From Rugamonas aquatica (GTDB lineage: Bacteria > Pseudomonadota > Gammaproteobacteria > Burkholderiales > Burkholderiaceae_D): DNA of 64,000 nucleotides. Under the pieces are notes generated by a model, which saw only the letters and a list, made by a program, of their open reading frames with translations, did not search any database and was not told where the DNA came from. Within the stretch, counting starts at the first letter, position 1, and each line of letters opens with the position of its first letter. This document shows positions 36,518 through 45,018 of the stretch, in pieces. Position numbers and translations under genes: made by a program. The stretch spans positions 744,001-808,000 of the forward strand of contig NZ_WHUG01000001.1 in assembly GCF_009380215.1 (NCBI RefSeq), read 5' to 3'.

Positions 36518-38023
36518 ATGAACCCACTCTACTCCAGCGCGGAGATACGCGCCATCGAACAAGCCGCCGCCGCTGCGCTGCCGGATGGTGTACTGATGCA
36601 GCGCGCCGGCCAGGCCGGCGCCAATGCCGCGCTGGACTTGCTGCCTTTCGCCACCGCCAATGCCAAGGTGCTGGTGCTGGCGGGCCCGGGCAACAACGGC
36701 GGCGACGCGCTGGAGACGGCGGCCCATCTGGCCTATGCCGGCGCCCAGGTGACGATCCTGCACTTCCCGCCGCAGTCCGAGCCGTCCGCCGAGCGCGCGG
36801 CCGCGATGCAGCGCGCGCAAACCAGCGACGCCCGCTTCGACGACCTGGACGCGGCAGCGATCACCGGCACCGAATGGGCGCTGGTGGTCGACGGCCTGTT
36901 CGGCATAGGCCTGCAACGTCCGCTGGCCGGCGCGTTGCGCGCGCTGGCGGAAACGGTCAACGGCCTCAAATGCTCTGTGCTGGCGCTGGACCTGCCGAGC
37001 GGGCTCGATGCCGACACCGGCGCCATCGTCGGCCCGGACGGCGTCGCGGTACACGCCACCCACACCGTCACCTTCATCGGCAACAAGCCCGGCCTGCATA
37101 CCTGCGACGGCCGCGATTACGCCGGCCTGGTGGAGGTGTCGCGCCTCGATATCGACGCCGTCCACTTCGCACCGGCGCGGCTGCACCTGAACGACGTCAA
37201 GTTCTTCTCGCGCCGCCTGCGCGCACGGCGCCACAATACACACAAGGGCAGCTACGGCAACGTGGCGGTGATCGGCGGCGCGCAAGGCATGACGGGCGCA
37301 CCGCTGCTGGCGTCGCGCACGGCGCTCAACAGCGGCGCAGGCCGCGTCTACACCTTGTTTGTGGAGGATGCGCTGCCCTGCGACTTCGGCCAGCCGGAGC
37401 TGATGTGCCGCGTGGCGGCCGGTTTCGACCTGGAGCAGGCCACGCTGGTGATCGGCCCTGGCCTGGGCGCGTCGCCGCATGCGTCGGACGTGCTGGCCAG
37501 CGCCATCGCCAGCGGCAGCGCGCTGCTGGCCGATGCCGACGCCCTCAATCTGCTGGCGGCTTATCCCCGGCTGCAAGCAGCGCTGGCGCAGCGCCCCGGC
37601 GGCAGCGTGCTGACGCCGCATCCGCTGGAAGCGGCGCGGCTGCTGGACTGCTCCATCGCCGAGGTGCAAGCCGACCGCGTCGGCGCCGCCCGCAAACTGG
37701 CGGCGAAATTGAACGCCTGCGTGGTGCTGAAGGGTTCCGGCACGGTGATCGCCGCGCCCAATGGCGATGCCGTCATCAACACCACCGGCAATCCGGCGCT
37801 GGCCACGGCCGGCACGGGCGATGTGTTGTCCGGCCTGTGCGGCAGCCTGATGGCGCAAGGCTGGCCGATGTGGGAAGCCGCACTGGCCGGGGTCTGGCTG
37901 CACGGCATGGCGGCCGATGTGCTGGTGACGGAGGGCGCCGGCCCGATAGGCCTGACCGCCGGCGAGCTGATACCGGCCATCCGCGTGGCGCTCAACCGCA
38001 TGGTCCAGCACCACGGGCGCTAG
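36518..38023 (+). CDS. nnr: bifunctional NAD(P)HX epimerase/ADP-dependent dehydratase
   Basis: 501 residues. It repairs hydrated NADH and NADPH. The YjeF_N epimerase domain (about 1-215) starts SAEIRAIEQAAAAALPDGVLMQRAG and contains GPGNNGGDALETAAHL and DLPSGLDADTG. The ribokinase-like dehydratase domain (about 225-498) contains HKGSYGNVAVIGGAQGMTGA, GPGLGAS, LTPHPLEAARLL and GNPALATAGTGDVLSG, with the catalytic Asp in the last motif. No clear ribosome site precedes the ATG. TAAAAT at 36506-36511 would place the transcript start near the ATG itself, so the mRNA may be leaderless. Confidence 0.95.
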   Translation: MNPLYSSAEIRAIEQAAAAALPDGVLMQRAGQAGANAALDLLPFATANAKVLVLAGPGNNGGDALETAAHLAYAGAQVTILHFPPQSEPSAERAAAMQRAQTSDARFDDLDAAAITGTEWALVVDGLFGIGLQRPLAGALRALAETVNGLKCSVLALDLPSGLDADTGAIVGPDGVAVHATHTVTFIGNKPGLHTCDGRDYAGLVEVSRLDIDAVHFAPARLHLNDVKFFSRRLRARRHNTHKGSYGNVAVIGGAQGMTGAPLLASRTALNSGAGRVYTLFVEDALPCDFGQPELMCRVAAGFDLEQATLVIGPGLGASPHASDVLASAIASGSALLADADALNLLAAYPRLQAALAQRPGGSVLTPHPLEAARLLDCSIAEVQADRVGAARKLAAKLNACVVLKGSGTVIAAPNGDAVINTTGNPALATAGTGDVLSGLCGSLMAQGWPMWEAALAGVWLHGMAADVLVTEGAGPIGLTAGELIPAIRVALNRMVQHHGR

Positions 38024-38026
38024 CGT

Positions 38027-39568
38027 TTAACGCTTGGCCAGGTCGGCCTCGATCACTTTCAGGAAGGCCTGCTGCGTCCAATCCAGGTCGGGAACGTAGA
38101 TCGCCGGCGAGTAGAACTGCCCCGCCGCGCGCGGCCGGCCCACGTACACCTTGTTCGGGATGATGACCTTGGCCAGTCCGGAATCGAGTTTCTGGCTGCG
38201 GACTTCCATGTAGGTGGAGTCGGCCGAACTGGGTGCGCCGATCAGCTTCGTGTTCGGGAACAGCGTGAAATAGTCCAGCGCATCCAAGCACGCGCTGGCG
38301 CACTGGCCCGGCACCACCACGTACACCGGCTTGGTAAACGGCGGCAGATCGCCGGCCAGATTCAGAGCGCGGTCGTCGGCCAGATTCAGAGCGCGGTCGT
38401 CGGCCAGATTCAGAGCGCGGTCGTCGGCGCCGATGTTCGCCGCGCTCGTAGGCGGCACATAGAATTTTTCGCCGCGCTGCAGCGACTCCTTCATGCCGTC
38501 CGCCACGCGGTCCATTTCGGCGGCAAACGCTTCCTGCTTTTCGTCGCGCAGCGTCGCGGCCATGCGGCGCACGTAGGCGCTGTTGTCCGCCGAAGCGCGC
38601 CACCATATCTGCTGCTGCGCGGAGTACATCTTGCGCAAGCGGTTCACGCGGCTTTCGCCCCACAGCGCGCGGGAGAAATCGCGGCTCCACAACGAGGAGC
38701 CGCCATGGTTGCCGCGCAGGTCGATGACGATGGCGTCGGCATCGAGGTAGCGCTGGCGGTGTTCCTGTATCTCCGCCGTCATTGCGCGGTAGGCGGCGCG
38801 CTGCGCTTCGTCGGGATGGAAGGTCGGCATCGCCGCCCAGTACAGCTTTGCGCGCGGTTCGCTCAAGCCGACCGGCAGCAAGGGGCCGTTGAAGCTGGCT
38901 TCACTCCATTTGGTGCCCTGCTCGCTGAGCGGGCGCCAGTTGAGGGTGTGGGCGATCTGCTTGCCGTTGAAGGTAAAGCGGCATTGCACGGGGCGCGCCA
39001 CGAAGGGATTGCCGAAGTCGATGAAGGTGTCGCCGGCATAGGCCCACCAGTTCCCGCGCTCTTCGCTGAGGCCATCGAAAGCGAAGAAGTTGGTCTCCGC
39101 CAGCTCGGTCATGTTCCTGCCATCGCAATCATCGATGCGCGCGCCGGCCGGCGGCCCGCCCGCTTCCGAGGCGTAGACCAGCATGCTGTCCCCGCGCCAT
39201 ACGGCGACGAAGCCGGGCCAGAGCAGATCCTTTTTGCTTGCCCCGCTCAGCACGGAGACGCCCGCGTGGCCGTCATGGATCTGGGTACTGAAGCGTTTTA
39301 AGGCGGCCTGGTAGCCGCCGCCGTCGGCCACCTTTGCCGCCAGCGCCAGGCCTTCAGCGCGGGCCTTGGCCAGATTGGATGCGAATGCGGGATTGGCGGG
39401 ATCGTGGGTGCCGGGATGATTGTCCAGCGTGATCCGGTAGGCCGTTTCGATGTCGGCGATGGCGGCCTGGCGCCACTGATCGGCCGTTTGTGGAGCGGAG
39501 GTTGCGGCCATCGCGCCGCCAGCCAGCATCATGCCTGCGATGCCGGCACGGCAAATGAAATTGAACAT
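38027..39568 (-). CDS. S41-like secreted peptidase with in-frame repeat
   Basis: About 513 residues from the ATG giving MFNFICRAGIAGMMLAGGAMA, a signal peptide; a TTG seven codons upstream is an alternative. The C-terminal half is C-terminal-processing-peptidase-like: DAIVIDLRGNHGGSSLWSRDF (about residues 275-295), and VVPGQCASACLDALDYF, in which Ser between two Cys is the probable nucleophile. No PDZ domain is evident. Between these motifs lies a perfect triple ADDRALNL octapeptide repeat. It is predicted periplasmic. It follows the YbbA-like ATPase gene by 61 bp on the same strand and converges with nnr (3-bp gap). Confidence 0.78.
   Translation of the reverse strand: MFNFICRAGIAGMMLAGGAMAATSAPQTADQWRQAAIADIETAYRITLDNHPGTHDPANPAFASNLAKARAEGLALAAKVADGGGYQAALKRFSTQIHDGHAGVSVLSGASKKDLLWPGFVAVWRGDSMLVYASEAGGPPAGARIDDCDGRNMTELAETNFFAFDGLSEERGNWWAYAGDTFIDFGNPFVARPVQCRFTFNGKQIAHTLNWRPLSEQGTKWSEASFNGPLLPVGLSEPRAKLYWAAMPTFHPDEAQRAAYRAMTAEIQEHRQRYLDADAIVIDLRGNHGGSSLWSRDFSRALWGESRVNRLRKMYSAQQQIWWRASADNSAYVRRMAATLRDEKQEAFAAEMDRVADGMKESLQRGEKFYVPPTSAANIGADDRALNLADDRALNLADDRALNLAGDLPPFTKPVYVVVPGQCASACLDALDYFTLFPNTKLIGAPSSADSTYMEVRSQKLDSGLAKVIIPNKVYVGRPRAAGQFYSPAIYVPDLDWTQQAFLKVIEADLAKR
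38355..38426 (-). repeat. 24-bp in-frame tandem repeat, three perfect copies
   Basis: Units at 38355-38378, 38379-38402 and 38403-38426 are identical. On the coding strand each encodes ADDRALNL. Because the unit is a multiple of three, copy-number change would add or remove eight residues without a frameshift. Confidence 0.97.
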
Positions 39569-39629
39569 ATCGTTTATATCAGCTTGCAAGAAAGGCTAGA
39601 ACTTACGATATAAACAATTAGCCGTCAAC

Positions 39630-40382
39630 TCAGACCAGCCGGCCCGCCGCGATGGTGATGGTGCGGCCGCAGCGCTGCGCCATGGCCTGGTCGTGCGTGA
39701 CCAGCACCAGCGTCGAGCCGTGCTGGCGATTCAGGTCGAACATCAGCTTGATGACGGCTTCGCCGGTGGCGGCGTCCAGGCTGCCGGTCGGCTCGTCGGC
39801 GAACAGCAGCGGCGGTTCGGTGACGAAGGCACGCGCCAGCGCCACGCGCTGCTGCTCGCCGCCGGACAGGTATTTGGGATAGTGCTTCAAGCGGCTGGAC
39901 AGCCCCACCCGCTCCAGCATGAACTCCGCCTGTTCGCGCGCATGGTGGGCGCCGCGCAGCTCCAGCGGCAGCATGACGTTCTCCAGCGCCGTCAAATGCG
40001 CCAGCAGCTGGAAGGACTGGAACACGAAGCCCAGCTTTTCCTTGCGCAGCGCGGCGCGGCCATCCTCGTCCAGCGCGTAGATATCCACGCCATCGAGCAT
40101 CACCTTGCCCGCGCTGGGCGTATCCAGCCCGGCGAGCAGGCCGAGCAAAGTCGACTTGCCGGAGCCGGATGCGCCTACAATGGCGAGCGTCTCGGCTTTT
40201 TGCACGGTAAAATCGACCTCGTGCAAAATCGTCAGCTCGCCGCTGGCGTCAGCCACGCGCTTGGCCAGGCCCTGGACGGCGATGGCCGGCTGCGTGCCGG
40301 ACTGCGGCGCGGCTGCGGCGCTGACCGTCAAGCCCGGACCATCCGGCATAAAATTGGAAGACGCTTTAGGGAAATCAGGCAT
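39630..40382 (-). CDS. ABC transporter ATP-binding protein (YbbA/LolD-like)
   Basis: Up to 250 residues. The Walker A motif GASGSGKST is near residue 74, the Q-loop is in FVFQSFQLLAHLT, the signature is LSGGEQQRVALARA, Walker B is PLLFADEPTGSLD, and the H-loop is in LVLVTHDQAM. This is the MacB/LolD/YbbA subclass that powers lipoprotein extraction or export. No permease gene is adjacent in this window. The first 40 residues are not conserved-looking, and a start at a later codon is possible. If the first ATG is used, it overlaps the start codon of the divergent tesA gene. E. coli tesA and ybbA show the same divergent pairing. Confidence 0.9.
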   Translation of the reverse strand: MPDFPKASSNFMPDGPGLTVSAAAAPQSGTQPAIAVQGLAKRVADASGELTILHEVDFTVQKAETLAIVGASGSGKSTLLGLLAGLDTPSAGKVMLDGVDIYALDEDGRAALRKEKLGFVFQSFQLLAHLTALENVMLPLELRGAHHAREQAEFMLERVGLSSRLKHYPKYLSGGEQQRVALARAFVTEPPLLFADEPTGSLDAATGEAVIKLMFDLNRQHGSTLVLVTHDQAMAQRCGRTITIAAGRLV

Positions 40383-41043
40383 GCTGAATGTGTTAGGTGA
40401 TTTAAAAAACGGTTTATCAAAAAAACTGAGTGTACAGGCTTTGTCGGCGCTGCTGCTGTTATCGGCGGCGGCGAGCGCCTATTCTGCACCAAAAACCGTG
40501 CTGGTGCTCGGCGATAGCCTGTCGGCCGAATACGGCCTGGCGCGCGGCGCCGGCTGGGTCGCGCTGGCCGAACAAAAGCTCAAGGAGCAGAAAATCGACG
40601 CCACCGTGATCAACGCCAGCGTCAGCGGCGAGACCACCAGCGGCGGCCGTTCGCGCCTGCCGGCGCTGCTGCAAAAATACAAGCCGGCGCTGGTGGTGAT
40701 CGAGCTGGGCGCCAACGACGGCCTGCGCGGCCTGCCGGTGGCCGCCGCCGAAACCAATCTGCGCGCGATGGCCAATGCCGCCACCAAGGCCGACGCCCGC
40801 GTCATGTTGATCGGCATGCGCATGCCGCCCAACTACGGCCGCGACTACGCCGATAAATTCTTCGCCATGTACGGCAGCTTGAGCAAGGAGATCAAGGCGC
40901 CATTGGTGCCGTTCATGCTCGACGGGATCGCCGACAAGCCGCAGATGTTCCAGCCCGACCGCCTGCATCCGCTGGCCGAAGCCCACACCACCATCCTGTC
41001 CAATATCTGGCCAGTCCTGCAAAAAAGTATCAAGGCAAAATGA
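40381..41043 (+). CDS. tesA: arylesterase/acyl-CoA thioesterase I (SGNH hydrolase)
   Basis: 220 residues from the ATG after TTTAGGGAAATCAGGC. An N-terminal signal-like hydrophobic segment (LSALLLLSAAASAYSA, to about residue 35) directs export. SGNH blocks are present: VLGDSLSAEYG (nucleophile Ser), a Gly in NASVSGETTSGG, ELGANDGLRG (Asn), and DRLHPLAEAH (Asp and His). It is a broad thioesterase/lysophospholipase of the periplasm. Its stop overlaps the mnmH start (ATGA). The start codon shares two bases with the opposing ATPase start. Confidence 0.93.
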   Translation: MLNVLGDLKNGLSKKLSVQALSALLLLSAAASAYSAPKTVLVLGDSLSAEYGLARGAGWVALAEQKLKEQKIDATVINASVSGETTSGGRSRLPALLQKYKPALVVIELGANDGLRGLPVAAAETNLRAMANAATKADARVMLIGMRMPPNYGRDYADKFFAMYGSLSKEIKAPLVPFMLDGIADKPQMFQPDRLHPLAEAHTTILSNIWPVLQKSIKAK

Positions 41044-42092
41044 AGTATCCAGAAATCCTGAGTTTCGATGACGTGCTCCAGCAGCTCGACAGCTTCGACG
41101 CCATCATCGATGCCCGCAGTCCCGCGGAGTACGCGCTGGACCACCTGCCCGGCGCCATCAACGCGCCGGTGCTGGACGACGAGCAGCGCATCCGCGTCGG
41201 CACCATGTACAAGCAGATCAACTCCTTCGAAGCGAAGAAGGTCGGCGCCGCGCTGGTGGCGAAGAATATCGCCGCCCATATCGAGGCGCTGTGGCTGGAC
41301 AAGCCGCGCGAGTGGCGGCCGCTGATCTACTGCTGGCGCGGCGGCAACCGCAGCGGTTCGATGGCCCACATCCTGGCCAAGATAGGCTGGCCGGTGGTGC
41401 AGCTGGACGGCGGCTACAAGGCCTTCCGCGCCCACGTCAACGCCGCGCTGGAACAGGCACCGGCGCTGAACTTCAAAGTCATCTGCGGCACCACCGGCAG
41501 CGGCAAGAGCCGCCTGCTGGAAGTGCTGCATGCGAACGGCGCGCAGGTGCTGGACCTGGAACAGCTGGCCGCACACCGCGGCTCGGTGCTGGGCCACCTG
41601 CCCAGCCATCCGCAGCCCAGCCAGAAAGCCTTCGAGAGCGCGATCTGGAACACGCTGCGCCGCTTCGATCCGGCGCTGCCGGTGTTCGTTGAATCGGAGA
41701 GCAAGAAGGTCGGCAACCTGCGCGTGCCGGCCGCGCTGATGGAGGCCATGCGCGCCTCCGACTGCGTCGCGCTGACGCTGTCGCGCGCCAACCGCGTGCG
41801 CCTGCTGATGGCGGACTACGCGCACTTCACCGAGAGCCCGGCCTCGCTCAACGAGCAGCTGGAATTCCTGGCGCCGTTGCACGGCCGCGACAAGATCAAG
41901 CGCTGGCAAGCCATGGCTGTGGAAGGTGCGATGCCGGCACTGGTGGAGGAACTGCTGGCCGACCATTACGATCCGGCCTATCTGCGCTCGATCGACCGCA
42001 ATTTCGTCCGCTACGGCCAGGCGCTGCCGCTGGAACTCGAAGACATCGACGCTGCCGCCTTCCAGGCCGCCGCGCTGCGCCTCGCTCCCTGA
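41040..42092 (+). CDS. mnmH: tRNA 2-selenouridine synthase
   Basis: 350 residues, SelU/YbbB. It replaces sulfur with selenium in 2-thiouridine at the wobble position of some tRNAs, using selenophosphate and a geranylated intermediate. The rhodanese domain (about 1-130) has IIDARSPAEYALDHLPGA and the active cysteine in YCWRGGNRSG (about residue 97). A P-loop domain follows with CGTTGSGKSRLL (about residue 148). It is translationally coupled to tesA. No selD or selenocysteine machinery is in this window. Confidence 0.94.
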   Translation: MKYPEILSFDDVLQQLDSFDAIIDARSPAEYALDHLPGAINAPVLDDEQRIRVGTMYKQINSFEAKKVGAALVAKNIAAHIEALWLDKPREWRPLIYCWRGGNRSGSMAHILAKIGWPVVQLDGGYKAFRAHVNAALEQAPALNFKVICGTTGSGKSRLLEVLHANGAQVLDLEQLAAHRGSVLGHLPSHPQPSQKAFESAIWNTLRRFDPALPVFVESESKKVGNLRVPAALMEAMRASDCVALTLSRANRVRLLMADYAHFTESPASLNEQLEFLAPLHGRDKIKRWQAMAVEGAMPALVEELLADHYDPAYLRSIDRNFVRYGQALPLELEDIDAAAFQAAALRLAP

Positions 42093-42099
42093 AAACACC

Positions 42100-42134
42100 A
42101 AGCCCCGAGAGTCGGCTTCCAACTGTCGGGGCTT
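42100..42134 (+). terminator. hairpin after mnmH, possibly bidirectional
   Basis: The 9-bp stem AAGCCCCGA/TCGGGGCTT lies between mnmH and the convergent PEP-CTERM gene. T tracts on both sides are interrupted. Confidence 0.6.
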
Positions 42135-42174
42135 CGCTTGAATTGCGTTTTTAGCGCGCTTGACTGCTATTTTT

Positions 42175-42684
42175 TTAGCTTTGTTTTCGGCGACGACCGA
42201 TGTAGGACAGGATACCCAAGCCACCCAGCATCATCAGGTAGGTTTCAGGTTCCGGCACGGGATCGATGTTCAGTGTGCCGGAATAGCTGGCGGTAGCACT
42301 GTTGGAAATCCCATACACCGTCAAGACCAGCGGACCACTGACCCAGGTGGCGTTCAGTATGCCACTCTCGAACACACCGTTGGGCGTGAACGTCAACGCG
42401 TTGCCGTTCAAGTCCGCCGACACAAAGTCGATATCGTGGTTGCCACCCAGGTTCATGCTTTGCACCCAGGCGTTCAGCAGGCTCGGCCCGACGGACGGGC
42501 TGAAGGTAAAGACGTCGGTAAACGAGCCAGCCACCAAATGATCCAGCCCGAAGTTCGCGCTATAACCAATTGCTGGGTTGCCGCTTAACGTGATGTTTTT
42601 ATTCTGGCTATCGCCGACGGCGGCATAACTTGTCATCGAGGTGGCCGCCAGCACAGTCCCGATTAAGAGCGATTTTAGTTTCAT
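42175..42684 (-). CDS. FxDxF family PEP-CTERM protein
   Basis: 169 residues from the ATG after GGGGAAAAA; a longer frame adds an unrelated leader. The signal peptide is MKLKSLLIGTVLAATSMTSYA. The mature part contains GSFTDVFTF, the FxDxF motif that defines a recognised PEP-CTERM subfamily. The C-terminal sorting signal is PVPEPETYLMMLGGLGILSYIGRRRK. It is predicted to be exported and processed by an exosortase encoded elsewhere. The AT-rich upstream region carries no canonical sigma-54 site. Function beyond surface or matrix localisation is unknown. Confidence 0.92.
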   Translation of the reverse strand: MKLKSLLIGTVLAATSMTSYAAVGDSQNKNITLSGNPAIGYSANFGLDHLVAGSFTDVFTFSPSVGPSLLNAWVQSMNLGGNHDIDFVSADLNGNALTFTPNGVFESGILNATWVSGPLVLTVYGISNSATASYSGTLNIDPVPEPETYLMMLGGLGILSYIGRRRKQS

Positions 42685-42881
42685 TTTTTCCCCGGTAAGA
42701 AAGTGGAAACCGAACACGCACTGATGAGCTAGGTACGCCAAGCAAAGTTACACCTGCCAAATTTAGATGTCAATTAATTATTCAAAATTACTAACTTACT
42801 AGCAATAATGAAGACACAGGGGTGCGGGAACCAGGCGGGGAACGGCGCGGACGCGCCATAGGAGGAAGGGGCACTGCAGAG

Positions 42882-42906
42882 CCGGGAAGCGCGGCGCGCT
42901 TCCCGG
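42882..42906 (-). terminator. GC-rich hairpin after ppiD
   Basis: A perfect 11-bp stem CCGGGAAGCGC/GCGCTTCCCGG with a 3-nt loop lies 10 bp past the ppiD stop codon. No T tract follows on the minus strand, so termination is uncertain. Confidence 0.4.
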
Positions 42907-42915
42907 AAGACCAAT

Positions 42916-44826
42916 TTACTTCACTTCAACAACTGTGGTTTTTGTGATCGGTTTCAGAATCTTGACCTTGGCTTTTTGCTTCAGCAGTTCGATGTAGTCA
43001 TGCATCTCTTGCTGGGCAACGATGTTGCTGATCTGTTCCGCTTCCGATTTACGGCGCGCTTCGTCCTGCACCGCAGGCTGCTGCACCTTGCCGATGCGGT
43101 AGATGCCGTAGCCCATGCCAGGCACATCCACGCCGACGTAGGCTGGCAGCTTGGCGGTGTCGGCTTTCATCACTTCCTGCATGGCCAGGCCGTTCACGCC
43201 TTCAGGCTTGGCGCGGGACACCAGCTTGGCAGCGGCGAAACCGGTAGCGTCGCCGGATTTCTTGAACGCGGCCAGTTTCTCGGCGCCGGTCTTGGCGGCC
43301 AGCTTGGCGGCTTCTTCCATCGTCACGCGCTGGCGGATGGCGGCATCGACTTCGGCCAGAGGACGCTTGCTGGCGGCCTTGAACTCGACGATACGGCCGG
43401 CGACCAGCGTGCTCGGCGCGGTCTCGACCGCTTCGGTGTTGCGCTTGCTGCTGATCGACTCGTTGGAGAACAGCGCGGCCAGGAACTTGGCGTTGTTGTA
43501 CGGCGCAGGACCGGCCATCGGCGACGGCAGGCGCGAGACGTTGGCGGCGCTTTCGATCTTCAGGCCCAGCTTGTCGGCAACCGGTTTCAGGCTGTCGGAC
43601 TGCTCGTAGACGGTGTTGGTGAAGGCTTCAGCCATTTCCGAATACTTCTTGGCGGCCTTTTGCTTTTTCAGCGTTTCAGCCACTTCGGTTTTCACTTCGT
43701 CCAGCGGCTTGACGACGGCTGGTTTCAGCGCGGTCACGGTCAGCACGTGGAAGCCGAAGTCCGACTGCACGGCATCGCTGATCTCGCCCTGCTTCAGCTT
43801 CAGCACGGCCGCTTCGACCGGAGCCGGCAGCGTACCCTTGGTGACGATGTCCAGATCGCCGCCCTGCTCGCCCGATACCGGGTCTTCCGACTTGGCTTTG
43901 GCGACCTTGGCGAAATCGCCAGGGGCCTTGCGCAGTTCGGCGACGATGGCGTCGGCCTTGGCCTTGGCGGCGGCGGTTTCGGCGGCGTTGGCGCCCTTCT
44001 TCAGCGCGATCAGGATGTGCGCTGCGCGGCGGCTTTCAGCCGTGGCGAAACCGGCTTTGTTGGCTTCGTAGTAGGCGGTCACGTCGGCGTCGGTGACGGA
44101 CACCTGGCTCATGACGGCGTCGCTGTTGAAGACCACGTATTCGATCTTGGCCTGCTCAGGCACTTCGAAGAACTTGGCGTTCTTGTCGTAGTAGGCTTTG
44201 ACCATGTCGTCGGTGATCTTCACCTGCGGCACGAAATCGGCGACCGGCAGCAGCAGTTCCTGCACCTCGCGCTCCTGCGCGCCGATGTCGGACAGGGTCT
44301 TGGCCACGGCGTGCGGCGCGAAGCCGGTGGCCTGGATGGCGTTGCCCAGTTGTTGCAGCGACAGGTCATGGCGCAGGCGCTGGTCGTACATGCTCGGCGT
44401 CATGCCTTGCGCGGACAGGATGGCCTTGTAGCGCTCCATGTCGAAGGCGCCTTCGCCGCCGAACTGTTCCTTGATGACTTTCTGCAGCTGGACATCGCTG
44501 ACGTTCAGATTCGCATGCACAACTTCCGCGGCCACAGCGCGCTCGGCGATCAGCTGGTCGAGGATGTTTTGCTTGAATTCAGGAGTGTCGAACATCTTCT
44601 GGTCGAACTGTGCGCCCAGACGCTGGCGATAAGTATCCAGCTGGTTACGCACGGCATTGTCGAACTCCTGCTGGGTCAGCGGCTTGCCGTCGATCTTGGC
44701 GATCGTATTGGCGTCTTCGCCAAAACCCTTGTAACTACCGAGACCGACAAATGCGAAAGACGGGACGATAATAATCGCCAGGAGAATCTGCATCAAACGT
44801 TGATGAGTACGAATAAATTCAAACAT
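42916..44826 (-). CDS. ppiD: membrane-anchored periplasmic folding factor PpiD
   Basis: 636 residues from MFEFIRTHQRLMQILL; an in-frame extension upstream is not family-like. One N-terminal membrane helix (LLAIIIVPSFAFVGLG) is followed by a SurA_N-type chaperone region (EFDNAVRNQLDTYRQRLG) and a parvulin domain (about 265-365) with SRRAAHILIALKKG, GGDLDIVTKG and FGFHVLTVTALK. The C-terminal third is a second helical chaperone region. PpiD works near the Sec translocon on newly exported proteins. The tRNA and hupB genes lie upstream, separated by a PEP-CTERM gene. Confidence 0.94.
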   Translation of the reverse strand: MFEFIRTHQRLMQILLAIIIVPSFAFVGLGSYKGFGEDANTIAKIDGKPLTQQEFDNAVRNQLDTYRQRLGAQFDQKMFDTPEFKQNILDQLIAERAVAAEVVHANLNVSDVQLQKVIKEQFGGEGAFDMERYKAILSAQGMTPSMYDQRLRHDLSLQQLGNAIQATGFAPHAVAKTLSDIGAQEREVQELLLPVADFVPQVKITDDMVKAYYDKNAKFFEVPEQAKIEYVVFNSDAVMSQVSVTDADVTAYYEANKAGFATAESRRAAHILIALKKGANAAETAAAKAKADAIVAELRKAPGDFAKVAKAKSEDPVSGEQGGDLDIVTKGTLPAPVEAAVLKLKQGEISDAVQSDFGFHVLTVTALKPAVVKPLDEVKTEVAETLKKQKAAKKYSEMAEAFTNTVYEQSDSLKPVADKLGLKIESAANVSRLPSPMAGPAPYNNAKFLAALFSNESISSKRNTEAVETAPSTLVAGRIVEFKAASKRPLAEVDAAIRQRVTMEEAAKLAAKTGAEKLAAFKKSGDATGFAAAKLVSRAKPEGVNGLAMQEVMKADTAKLPAYVGVDVPGMGYGIYRIGKVQQPAVQDEARRKSEAEQISNIVAQQEMHDYIELLKQKAKVKILKPITKTTVVEVK

Positions 44827-44978
44827 GGTCTGCCAATTCGGATTGAGTGGAACTTGCACATACAAAAAAGGCGAACTCGCGTTCGCCAATTCCGGTTGCC
44901 GGATTTTACAGTGCACACCCCTCTATAGCAAGAGTAAATCCTTGGCAAAACGGTCACATCGACAAGCCCGCAACAAAA

Positions 44979-44996
44979 CGCCCGCCGGAGCGGGCG
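44979..44996 (-). terminator. rho-independent terminator after a PEP-CTERM gene
   Basis: The 7-bp stem CGCCCGC/GCGGGCG with a 4-nt loop is followed by TTTTGTTG on the minus strand, 22 bp past the stop codon. Confidence 0.75.
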
Positions 44997-45018
44997 CGGG
45001 ACATTCCCGGCCTGGGTG

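Noticed and set aside
38355..38426. CRISPR array
   Set aside because: The three 24-bp units are contiguous without spacers and are in frame inside a protein, so this is a coding tandem repeat.
42685..42780. Sigma-54 promoter before the FxDxF PEP-CTERM gene
   Set aside because: TTTGGCAGGTGTAACTTTGC has GG and GC elements, but their spacing (9 or 13) does not fit the required 10.
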